The notes beneath the pieces are model-generated. The model did no database searches. It saw only the letters and a list, made by a program, of their open reading frames with translations, and was not told the origin of the DNA. Made by a program: the position numbers and the translations under genes. Below are positions 7,601-13,317 of a stretch of DNA of 18,224 nt, one piece after another. How positions within the stretch are numbered: the stretch's first letter is position 1; every line of letters starts with the position of its first letter. The stretch covers positions 1-18,224 of the forward strand of contig CAVHPP010000029.1 in the NCBI GenBank assembly GCA_963638105.1, written 5' to 3'. Source of the stretch: CAG-217 sp963638105 (GTDB taxonomy: Bacteria; Bacillota; Clostridia; Oscillospirales; Acutalibacteraceae).

Positions 7601-7756
7601 AAGCCCATTTTCTACAACTTCGGCAATATATTTTGCCAGCACTTTGGACGCCTCGGCACGATCAATGGGCGCAGTAGTAGAGCGCTTGTCCGTAGAGGCA
7701 AGCTCCGTTTCTAATCCCTTATTGATAATTTGCTCATACAGTCCGTCGTGCAACAT
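4610..7756 (-). CDS. HKD (PLD-like) nuclease-SF2 helicase-DUF3427 fusion protein
   Basis: A 1048-aa three-part protein. Residues ~130-260 form a phospholipase D-like nuclease half-site: H220-x-K222 in RLHAKTYVF and GSSN at 238-241, so a dimer is needed for a full active site. Residues ~315-660 form a superfamily 2 helicase of the ResIII/UvrB type: Walker A ATGTGKT (345-351), DEFH (441-444), LTATPER (466-472), motif V around NEGVDIP (622-628) and QQLGRGLR (647-654). Residues ~690-1045 match the DUF3427 type of tail, ending in PYTYLGTANYVSH and MNITWRLDAPIP. The start at 7756 is the only option because TAG lies just upstream in frame; its ribosome binding site is weak (AGG, 13 nt away). Fusions of COG3886 and COG1061 recur in defence islands (established from comparative genomics). 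Here it leads an operon with an HTH protein and a broken NUDIX gene. Expected role: ATP-driven DNA translocation and cutting, in phage defence or repair. Confidence 0.9.
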   Translation of the reverse strand: MLHDGLYEQIINKGLETELASTDKRSTTAPIDRAEASKVLAKYIAEVVENGLDNVADNGGDVHAQVALANRIISTIIHETKENELGEMTVAEQAEQLLSLFDKKNSILALNEKAAIIRPETSIAQSSLFTGAIHEPQMFTELKKEIISCNRIDMLVSFIKWSGLRLIIDELTTFTKNGGELRIITTSYMGATDVKAIEELRKLPNTKIKVSYDTKRTRLHAKTYVFYRDTGFTTAYVGSSNLSNAAISSGLEWNVKVTKKDLPETIDKIEATFESYWNSNEFEYYNEEQKERLSRALKAEKYFDSNNAEVYTMDIAPYSYQQEILDKLEAERKVRGYYRNLVVAATGTGKTVISALDYKRFRKHNPEKPCRLLFVAHREEILKQSMYTFRAVLKDANFGDMFVGSYKPESIDNLFISIQTFNSQSFTEKTTSDFYDYIIVDEFHHAAAPTYQKLLSYYHPQILLGLTATPERMDGKSILPYFNNRIAAEIRLPEAIDRKLLCPFQYFGVTDTVDLDHLKWAAGGYDKGELSRIYTLSGMMANRRADLVISSLLKYVTDIDDVKGLGFCVTVEHAEFMSNYFNGRGIPSMFLTGHSPDEERKAAKNRLVKGEVRFIFVVDIYNEGVDIPEVNTVLFLRPTESLTVFLQQLGRGLRLSEDKECLTVLDFIGQANKKYNFEDKFAALLSNTTRGVTREIKDGFISLPKGCYIQLEKKAARYILDNIRASYGNSAGLVARIATFEEDTGLKLTLENFLDHYRLDPRSIYKFASFSRLCARADIIDNFEEPMEEVMSKALSRFALVDSRRWIVFMLRVLENIHHLHLTALSDIEKRMLQMFYITMWGKAIEDWNADEVFENFRALLNSPVMLSELSALLKYNYDRIDFIDEPVRLGFDCPLDLHCTYTRDQLLVAMDFMKPSTVREGVKWLPDKKIDVFFITLNKSDKDYSPTTMYQDYSINETLFHWQSQSTTNAEGKVGQRYINHRKNGSKVLLFVREFKNDVYGNTAPYTYLGTANYVSHNGSRPMNITWRLDAPIPAKYLKKTNKLVVG

Positions 7757-8070
7757 ACTCTAAAATACCTGTCCCTGTAATCGTGTGCGACTTTTACAGA
7801 CATGCGTGTATAAAATTCTCAAGTAAGTTAGAACAGAATCACAAATCCGCTGTGGCACTATATCTTCCGCAAAAACGGAGGCAAAGCAGAGGACGATCAC
7901 GCACTTTGTCTGGTAAAGTTACAATAATAACAATTTTATCATCAAGGACATTATATCGCGCTTTGTTCTCCATGGCAACTATTTTTATTGTATAATGTAA
8001 AATTTGTGTATTAAGGGTTTGTTTCTGACAGTCGCTTTTATACAGCGAAAAATACAAAAAATTCTCCAAA
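7757..8070. other. Gene-free region between helicase operon and secreted-protein gene
   Basis: This AT-rich stretch must hold the minus-strand promoter of the helicase operon. I see only weak candidates, such as TTGAGA and TGTAAA with 18-nt spacing near 7818-7790. A TATAAT on the plus strand (7991-7996) has no good -35. A 44-codon minus-strand ORF (7970-7839) lacks a ribosome binding site. No repeat longer than chance was noticed. Confidence 0.5.
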
Positions 8071-8091
8071 CCCCCTTGACGAAAAAGGGGG
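8071..8091. other. Hairpin overlapping the promoter at 8076
   Basis: CCCCCTT (8071-8077) pairs with AAGGGGG (8085-8091) around a 7-nt loop. On the minus strand the stem is followed by an interrupted T-rich stretch, so it could be a weak terminator. Because it covers the -35 of the next gene, it may equally be an operator or chance. Confidence 0.3.
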
Positions 8092-8104
8092 AAATGGGTA
8101 AAAT
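8076..8104 (+). promoter_or_regulatory. Promoter of the secreted-protein gene
   Basis: TTGACG (8076-8081) and TAAAAT (8099-8104) are separated by exactly 17 nt. Transcription would begin near 8111. This places upstream in-frame starts (8004 and 8094) outside the mRNA and supports ATG 8148 as the true start. Confidence 0.7.
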
Positions 8105-8147
8105 TAAACCGATTGGAAAGTTTTTTAGAGAGAGAAGAGGTAGGACT

Positions 8148-9146
8148 ATGGGTCGGCGATTTTTGGCTGTGTTGGCGGCGCTTTTGGCGCTTTTTTTGAC
8201 AGCGGTGCCGGCCTATGCAGCTTCGCCGGCGGTGGACAGCGCCTACCTGACCCGTGAACCTTGGCAGAATGTGCCGTTTACGGAATTCCGGACGGACGGC
8301 GCGGTGGGTACATACAAGATCTACGCCGACACGGACAACCACTGCCTGTATTTTGCGGTGAGCATTTGGGACGAACAGGTGGAGCCGGGGGCGAAAACGG
8401 ATGCGATTGCCCTGAATTTGCAAGTGACCTCTGCCAAATTCTCCACCAGGAAATTTACATTTACAACCGGCGCAGACAAGGCGCTACAAAGCTATGGCGG
8501 CTTTGCCAGCGGCTGCAATATGCAGATGGAAATACTGGAAAACAGCGGCGGTTACGGCATTGCAGACGGTAATGCCTATTTTGCCATTGCGCTGGACAAA
8601 AGCCTGTGCGGGCCGTTGACGGTGCGCCTGGATTACAACTGCGGCGAGCGGGGCATTTGCCTTTTGGAGCACGCTGCTTTTGACTACACTTTGCCGGAAA
8701 AGACAACCATAAGTCGCCATGCGCGCGCCGCCACAAAGAAACCAACTCGGCAAACCACTACGAAAAAGAAAAAAGAGACCACCACCAAATTTGCATACAC
8801 CGGCACGGTGCCCCACACGGCCAAAAGCGCTCGGAAAAGCAGCGCCCAAACAGTGACCAAGTTTGCGTACACCGGCGGGATAAGTGCCGGTGATACGGAG
8901 GAAGAACCGGAAGCGGAGAGCAGCGGCACAGCAGTGCGCACCGACGGTACATACACCGCAGCGGTGACGCCTATGCACCGCTCTACCACAGCTAATATTT
9001 TGATTTATCTGGCGGTGGCATTGGCCACGGCAGCCGTGATTGCATTGGCAGCAGGAATCATCAAATCCCGCAAAGCCAAGGGGGAGGAAGCCCGGGAAAA
9101 GCAACGCCGAAAAGAAGAACAGGAAATCGAGGAATACGACGAATAA
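8148..9146 (+). CDS. Secreted protein with C-terminal membrane anchor
   Basis: 332 aa, not assigned to a named family. A Sec signal peptide covers residues 1-24 (MGRRFLAVLAALLALFLTAV, cut after AYA). Residues ~28-185 form a globular, beta-rich domain with YKIYADTDNHCLYFAVSIWD and SCF-like spaced cysteines; the pattern recalls DOMON/CBM9-like sugar- or haem-binding sandwiches, a guess only. A Lys/Thr-rich linker (~186-280) contains TKFAYTG twice. A membrane helix lies at ~283-305, followed by a highly charged tail ending EEQEIEEYDE, so the protein should stand outside, anchored in the membrane. The start at 8148 is chosen because of GAGG (8137-8140) 7 nt upstream, the signal peptide and the promoter at 8076. 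A terminator follows; the gene is monocistronic. It is GC-richer than the helicase block and belongs to the backbone. Confidence 0.8.
   Translation: MGRRFLAVLAALLALFLTAVPAYAASPAVDSAYLTREPWQNVPFTEFRTDGAVGTYKIYADTDNHCLYFAVSIWDEQVEPGAKTDAIALNLQVTSAKFSTRKFTFTTGADKALQSYGGFASGCNMQMEILENSGGYGIADGNAYFAIALDKSLCGPLTVRLDYNCGERGICLLEHAAFDYTLPEKTTISRHARAATKKPTRQTTTKKKKETTTKFAYTGTVPHTAKSARKSSAQTVTKFAYTGGISAGDTEEEPEAESSGTAVRTDGTYTAAVTPMHRSTTANILIYLAVALATAAVIALAAGIIKSRKAKGEEAREKQRRKEEQEIEEYDE
8784..8804 (+). repeat. Coding repeat TKFAYTG, copy 1
   Basis: ACCAAATTTGCATACACCGGC encodes TKFAYTG in the linker of the secreted protein. The second copy at 8856-8876 differs at two third-codon positions, so the peptide rather than the DNA is conserved. 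Confidence 0.7.
8856..8876 (+). repeat. Coding repeat TKFAYTG, copy 2
   Basis: ACCAAGTTTGCGTACACCGGC encodes the same seven residues 72 nt after the first copy. Only silent changes separate them. This points to selection on the peptide or to an older linker duplication. Confidence 0.7.
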
Positions 9147-9157
9147 CAAAGCAGAAA

Positions 9158-9182
9158 GCCACCGATGATCGGTGGCTTTTTT
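9158..9182 (+). terminator. Rho-independent terminator after the secreted-protein gene
   Basis: GCCACCGA (9158-9165) pairs with TCGGTGGC (9169-9176) around a 3-nt loop and is followed by six T (9177-9182). Confidence 0.9.
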
Positions 9183-9271
9183 ATGTTATGCGGGGGAGCA
9201 AATCGCTGCCTTCGTGGAATAAAACAGGGGAAATTGTGGGGAAAGGGGGCGTTTTTTGCCGCGGACGGCGA

Positions 9272-9304
9272 GTGACAGGATCTGCTAATTTTATAGGTTA
9301 TACT
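9272..9304 (+). promoter_or_regulatory. Possible Spo0A-type promoter of spoIIE
   Basis: GTGACA (9272-9277) and TATACT (9299-9304) each match the sigma-A hexamers at 5 of 6 positions but stand 21 nt apart. In Bacillus subtilis the Spo0A-activated spoIIE and spoIIG promoters have this same unusual long spacing. I do not see a clean 0A box (TGNCGAA) next to it, so the call is tentative. Confidence 0.35.
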
Positions 9305-9333
9305 GGTTCAAAAAGACCGTTGAGGACAAGCTT

Positions 9334-11409
9334 ATGAAACTACTGGAAAAGCCAAAATTCACCACCGCCCGCAGCCGCGCCGGGACCAAGCGGGCGCTGC
9401 TGGGGTGCGCCGGGCACTTGCTGGGTGGGTTTGTACTATCCGCCGGGGCGGTAGCCGGCGGGTGCAGCCCCTTTGCGGTGGCGCTGGTGGCGGTGTCCGG
9501 GCGGCGGGATTTTCTCTTTTCCGCCCTGGGTGCCGGGTTGGGATATATGATCTTTGGTGCCGGTACGGTAAGGGTGCGGTACTTTGCGGCAGTGCTCATC
9601 GCCTTGGTAGGGGCGCTGGCAATGGCTGCCTTTCTCCCCCGGCGAGACGCCCGGCTGCCTATGGCGCTGTCTTGTTTGGCAGTAGGGCTTACCGGGGCGG
9701 TGCTGCAACTGCGATTGGGCGGCGGCGCGGCAGATTATGCGCTGGTGCTGGGCGAGAGCATTTTGGCCGGTGGCGGCGGCTATTTCTTCTTCCGCGCAGA
9801 GCACTGCAATTATCGCCGTCTGCGGTGCAAGGCTGCGCCTACCGGCGACCTGGTATGCGTGCTCATTAGCGGCTCATTGCTGCTGATGAGCCTGTCTCGA
9901 TTGACGATTTTTGGCATTGCACCGGCGCGAATTGCGGCTGTGCTGCTGATCTTGATTACCTTACGCTTTGGCTCCTCTCGGTTGGGGGTCACCCTGGCCC
10001 TGTGCCTGGGGTTCGCCCTGGGTCTGGCCGGGCAAGACACCATGTTCTTGCTAGGGGCTTACGGCTTTTCTGCCCTGTTGGCGGCGCTGTTTGACCGGTT
10101 TGCCTCTCTGGGCTGCGCCGGGGCGTTTGTGCTGTCTATGGGCTTTTTCTCCGTGGTGGCTGATTTGGGACGGCTGAGCGTGTGCACCTTTGTGGAGAGT
10201 GCGGTAGCCGGCGTGCTGCTGCTCCTGCTGCCTGCTGCCTGGGGCGATCGGTGCACTGCCTTTTTTGAAAACGGCGCGGATATTGCCCCGGAGGGCTCCC
10301 TGCGCCAAAGCTTGGTGCTGCGGCTGCGGTTTGCCGCCTCGGCCATGGCCAGCGTTAGCGACAATGTGCGGGAGGTGCGGGAGAAGATCGACCGTATTAA
10401 CGGCAAAAGGGGGTTGCCTCCGGATCCGGAAAAAAGCGATATGCGTATGGTGGCGGCGGACCAGTTTTACTCCATCTCCGACATGCTGTCCGATTTGGCC
10501 TTTGAGTTTGACCAGGCGGAGTGCTTTGACGCCAAAACAGCCGGAAAGTTGCGGCGGCTGCTGGGCGAGAGCGAAATTTATCCTAAAAATATCTCTGTGA
10601 TTTTAGACAAATTTGACCGTATGCGGGTGGAGATTGCCTGTGACGACCCGGCGCCGGGACTGTCCAGTCCGGTGCTCCAGGCCAAGATCAGCAAGACCTG
10701 CGGGCGCTCGTTGGAGGCAGGTCAGGTGACCCGCTACGGCAGCGAAAGTCTGTTGACCTTTAACGAAAAGCCCCTGTATTGTCTGTCTGTGGGCTACGCC
10801 CAGTACGCGGCGGAGGGACGGCTGTGCGGCGACACGGTAAAGATTGCCCGGGACGGCCGGGGCCACCAAATTCTCATTATCAGCGACGGTATGGGCCGCG
10901 GCTCTCGGGCGGCGCTGGACGGCGCTATGGGTGCCGGGCTGCTGAGCAGACTGCTCAGTGCAGGCTTTGGTTTTGACGCGGCGCTGAAGGTGGTCAATTC
11001 CGCTCTGCTGGTCAAAAGCAATGAGGAGAGCCTGGCTACCTTGGACTGCGCCTGTGTAGATCTGTTTACCGGTCGGTGCGCCTTTTACAAAGCCGGCGCG
11101 CCCCGATCCTATGTGCTGCGCCACGGGCGGCTGACCCGGTGCGAGCTGGCCAGTATGCCGGCGGGCATTTTGCGGGGCATTACCTTTGCCAAGCGCACGG
11201 CGGTGCTGGGCGCCGGGGACACGGTGGTGCTGCTCAGCGACGGCATTACAGACGCGGACGCGGTAGGGCTGGAGGCGCTGCTTTGCCGCTTTCAATCCCA
11301 GGATCAGCAGGAGCTGGCAGATACGGTGCTGGCCTATGCCAAGGCCCACACCCCGGCGGATCGGCGAGACGATATGAGCGTGATCGTGGCCCGGCTGCTG
11401 CCAAATTAA
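9334..11409 (+). CDS. spoIIE: Stage II sporulation protein E, PP2C-type phosphatase
   Basis: Membrane serine phosphatase that dephosphorylates SpoIIAA and so switches on sigma-F in the forespore. The N-terminal half (~25-300) is a run of about ten hydrophobic helices. A central region (~320-470) links to the phosphatase (~475-691). Metal-binding motifs are visible: SDGMGRG with D518, the DLFTG strand (576-580), LLSDGITD with D636 and RRDDMSVI with D679/D680. At 691 aa it is shorter than the 827 aa of B. subtilis SpoIIE, mainly in the N-terminal and central parts. The start follows GAGGA with 7 nt spacing. The GC-rich codons fit the backbone. It stands 15 nt before a GlmS-like gene, an unusual neighbour. 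A general SpoIIE-type phosphatase is the alternative, but the many membrane helices favour true SpoIIE. Confidence 0.9.
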   Translation: MKLLEKPKFTTARSRAGTKRALLGCAGHLLGGFVLSAGAVAGGCSPFAVALVAVSGRRDFLFSALGAGLGYMIFGAGTVRVRYFAAVLIALVGALAMAAFLPRRDARLPMALSCLAVGLTGAVLQLRLGGGAADYALVLGESILAGGGGYFFFRAEHCNYRRLRCKAAPTGDLVCVLISGSLLLMSLSRLTIFGIAPARIAAVLLILITLRFGSSRLGVTLALCLGFALGLAGQDTMFLLGAYGFSALLAALFDRFASLGCAGAFVLSMGFFSVVADLGRLSVCTFVESAVAGVLLLLLPAAWGDRCTAFFENGADIAPEGSLRQSLVLRLRFAASAMASVSDNVREVREKIDRINGKRGLPPDPEKSDMRMVAADQFYSISDMLSDLAFEFDQAECFDAKTAGKLRRLLGESEIYPKNISVILDKFDRMRVEIACDDPAPGLSSPVLQAKISKTCGRSLEAGQVTRYGSESLLTFNEKPLYCLSVGYAQYAAEGRLCGDTVKIARDGRGHQILIISDGMGRGSRAALDGAMGAGLLSRLLSAGFGFDAALKVVNSALLVKSNEESLATLDCACVDLFTGRCAFYKAGAPRSYVLRHGRLTRCELASMPAGILRGITFAKRTAVLGAGDTVVLLSDGITDADAVGLEALLCRFQSQDQQELADTVLAYAKAHTPADRRDDMSVIVARLLPN

Positions 11410-11424
11410 GGAGGAGCAAATACC

Positions 11425-13209
11425 ATGTTTCTATACGGATTTGTCGGCAGCGCCCCCTGTGGCGGGTTGCTGCTGGAGAAGTTGCAGGCCTGCACCCAGC
11501 CGGGGCTGGACGGTTACGGCGCCGCCCTAATGCAGGGGGGCGAGCTGCTGTGTGCCAAAAGCAGAGAAAGCGTGGCGGCTTTGGCACAGCAGCTGCCGGA
11601 GAGCGCAGCGCCCTGCGGACTGGTACACGCCCGGTTTGCCACCTGCGGCGGGCGCACCGCAGAGAATGTGCACCCTTTTGTGACCGATGATTTTTGCTTG
11701 GCTATGAACGGCACGGTGGAGAACGCCGCTGCCCTGCGCAGCGCGCTGAACCTGCTGCCTTACCCGGACAGCGACGGCGCGGTGCTGGCGGCGCTTTTGC
11801 AGGCGTATGCAGACAGCGGCACCGTTGGCGCGTTGCGTCTGTGCTGCCGGGAGACCCGGGGCAACTACGCCTTGGTGGTGCTGCGGCGGGGCGAGGAATG
11901 TCTGTTCGCCTGTGCCCACGGGGCACCGCTGTATGCGGCAGTGGGCGGCGGCAGCGCTTGCGTTTCTTCGGATTTGGCGGCACTGGAGCCGGATCAAATG
12001 AAAATTTATGCCCTGTCTGCCGGGGAGTGCGTGCAGCTGCGCCCGGGCAAGCTGCAATTTTGGAACGCCAAGGGCAAAAAAATTAAAAAATCCCCCTGCG
12101 CGGTGACTTTGCGACGGCCGCCGGCAGCGGGCTTTGCAGACCCGGGAGAGGCGTTACAGGCGCTGCCCGGGGATTTGGAACTGCTGCTCCATCGCTTCGT
12201 GCGTGGGGATCAACCTCGGTTGGGCAAAAGCCGCCTGCGTCCCCGTGGCGTCAGTCGGGTGCTGCTGGTAGGCTGCGGCACTTCTTACCGGCTGGCGCAA
12301 GCGGCGGCATGCAATTTTGAGTCGGTGTGCGATGTGCCTGCTTTTGCCTATTCTGCCGGTGAGTTCTGCGCCGGGGGCGTGGTGTGCGACCGAGGCGCGC
12401 TGGTGGTGGGCATTTCTGCCAGCGGCCAAACGGCAGAGGTGGCGGAGGCGCTGCAAAAGGCGGCGGCCTTCGGCGCTCGCACGGCGGCGTTGACCGGCGA
12501 CCCGGACAGTCCCTTGGCCCGTGCCGGAGGCACGCTTCTGTCCCTGCCTTGCAGCCTGCCCGGCGGATTGCCGCCGGTGACCCACTTTGTTCTGGGCTAT
12601 GTGCTGCTGGCGCTGGTGGCCGTGGACTGGGGACTGCGCCAAAAGACCATTACCCCCTTGTTCGGCCGTATGGCGGTAAAGCTGTGCGCTACCCTGCCGG
12701 ACAAGCTGCGGCTGATCTTAAAAAGCGGCAGCGAGCTGGACGCTCTGGCGGCGTACCTAACCGGCTATGATCGGCTGCTGTTTGTGGGTCAAAACATTGA
12801 CCTGGCGGCAGCGGGCGCCATGGCCGGCGTGTGGAGCCGTACTCTGGGCGTGCCGGTGGAGACGGTGCCTGCGGCGGAGCTGCGCCACACCCTGTTGCCT
12901 ACGGTGGACAGTCACACGGCGCTGGTGGCGCTGATCAGCAGTCGGGAACTGACGGAAAAAACCTGCGCTGCCCTGCAACTGGCGGCCATTCGGGGCGCGG
13001 GCACGGTGGCTTGCACGGTAGAGAGCCTGGCAGGACAGCTGTCCGGCGCGCGGCAGGTATTTTTGTTTCCGGACAGCCTGCCTTTGCTGGCGCCTGTGTG
13101 CCAGTGCGCCACCCTGTCTATGCTGCTTTTGCGGCTGTGTACCGCCCGGGAGCAGGCGGGACGGCCGGTGGAGCAGCCACCGGCGCTGCCCCGGTATTTT
13201 GCCGGATAG
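11425..13209 (+). CDS. GlmS-like protein without the glutaminase cysteine (degenerate GATase + two SIS domains)
   Basis: 594 aa in the GlmS layout. Residues ~1-210 are a class II glutamine amidotransferase domain: HARFATCGG (68-76), NGTVEN (95-100) and VSSDLAAL (180-187) match GlmS landmarks. SIS domain 1 (~275-400) has VLLVGCGTSYR and GISASGQTAEVAE; SIS domain 2 (~448-575) has LLFVGQNIDL and AAELRHTLLP. GlmS starts MCGIVG, and its Cys is the nucleophile. Here the start is MFLYGFVG, with Tyr4 at the cysteine position, so ammonia cannot be released from glutamine by the usual route. The usual GlmS C-terminus (D-x-PRNLAKSVTVE) is also gone, and GELKHGP has become AELRHTL. The protein is probably not a glucosamine-6-phosphate synthase but a sugar-phosphate binding or isomerase-like protein. 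It follows spoIIE by 15 nt with a strong AAGGAGGAG site, which implies joint expression early in sporulation. Confidence 0.8.
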   Translation: MFLYGFVGSAPCGGLLLEKLQACTQPGLDGYGAALMQGGELLCAKSRESVAALAQQLPESAAPCGLVHARFATCGGRTAENVHPFVTDDFCLAMNGTVENAAALRSALNLLPYPDSDGAVLAALLQAYADSGTVGALRLCCRETRGNYALVVLRRGEECLFACAHGAPLYAAVGGGSACVSSDLAALEPDQMKIYALSAGECVQLRPGKLQFWNAKGKKIKKSPCAVTLRRPPAAGFADPGEALQALPGDLELLLHRFVRGDQPRLGKSRLRPRGVSRVLLVGCGTSYRLAQAAACNFESVCDVPAFAYSAGEFCAGGVVCDRGALVVGISASGQTAEVAEALQKAAAFGARTAALTGDPDSPLARAGGTLLSLPCSLPGGLPPVTHFVLGYVLLALVAVDWGLRQKTITPLFGRMAVKLCATLPDKLRLILKSGSELDALAAYLTGYDRLLFVGQNIDLAAAGAMAGVWSRTLGVPVETVPAAELRHTLLPTVDSHTALVALISSRELTEKTCAALQLAAIRGAGTVACTVESLAGQLSGARQVFLFPDSLPLLAPVCQCATLSMLLLRLCTAREQAGRPVEQPPALPRYFAG

Positions 13210-13249
13210 GGTCTGTTTAGACCAAAGGGGCGCTTTTTCGCTATTTTCC

Positions 13250-13278
13250 TTGCAAAGCGGCGGGCTTTTCGCTATAAT
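13250..13278 (+). promoter_or_regulatory. Promoter of guaA
   Basis: TTGCAA (13250-13255) and TATAAT (13273-13278) stand 17 nt apart. The start near 13285 leaves a leader of about 33 nt, too short for a purine riboswitch. Confidence 0.8.
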
Positions 13279-13317
13279 AGACCCGTATGAACGCGCGTTG
13301 CGCTTTGGAGGAATAGT

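Noticed and set aside
7839..7972. 44-codon minus-strand ORF starting MENKARYNVLDD upstream of the helicase
   Set aside because: No Shine-Dalgarno and no family recognised; it may be a leader ORF of the helicase operon, but evidence is too thin to call it a gene.
8004..8147. Longer N-terminus of the secreted protein (start at 8004 or 8094)
   Set aside because: Both starts lie upstream of the expected transcript start near 8111, have no suitable ribosome binding site and would bury the signal peptide.
11425..13209. Annotation as a functional glmS
   Set aside because: The catalytic cysteine and the conserved C-terminal tail of GlmS are missing.
13279..13317. Purine riboswitch controlling guaA
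   Set aside because: The promoter leaves only about 33 nt of leader, too short for the aptamer, and the conserved core is absent.
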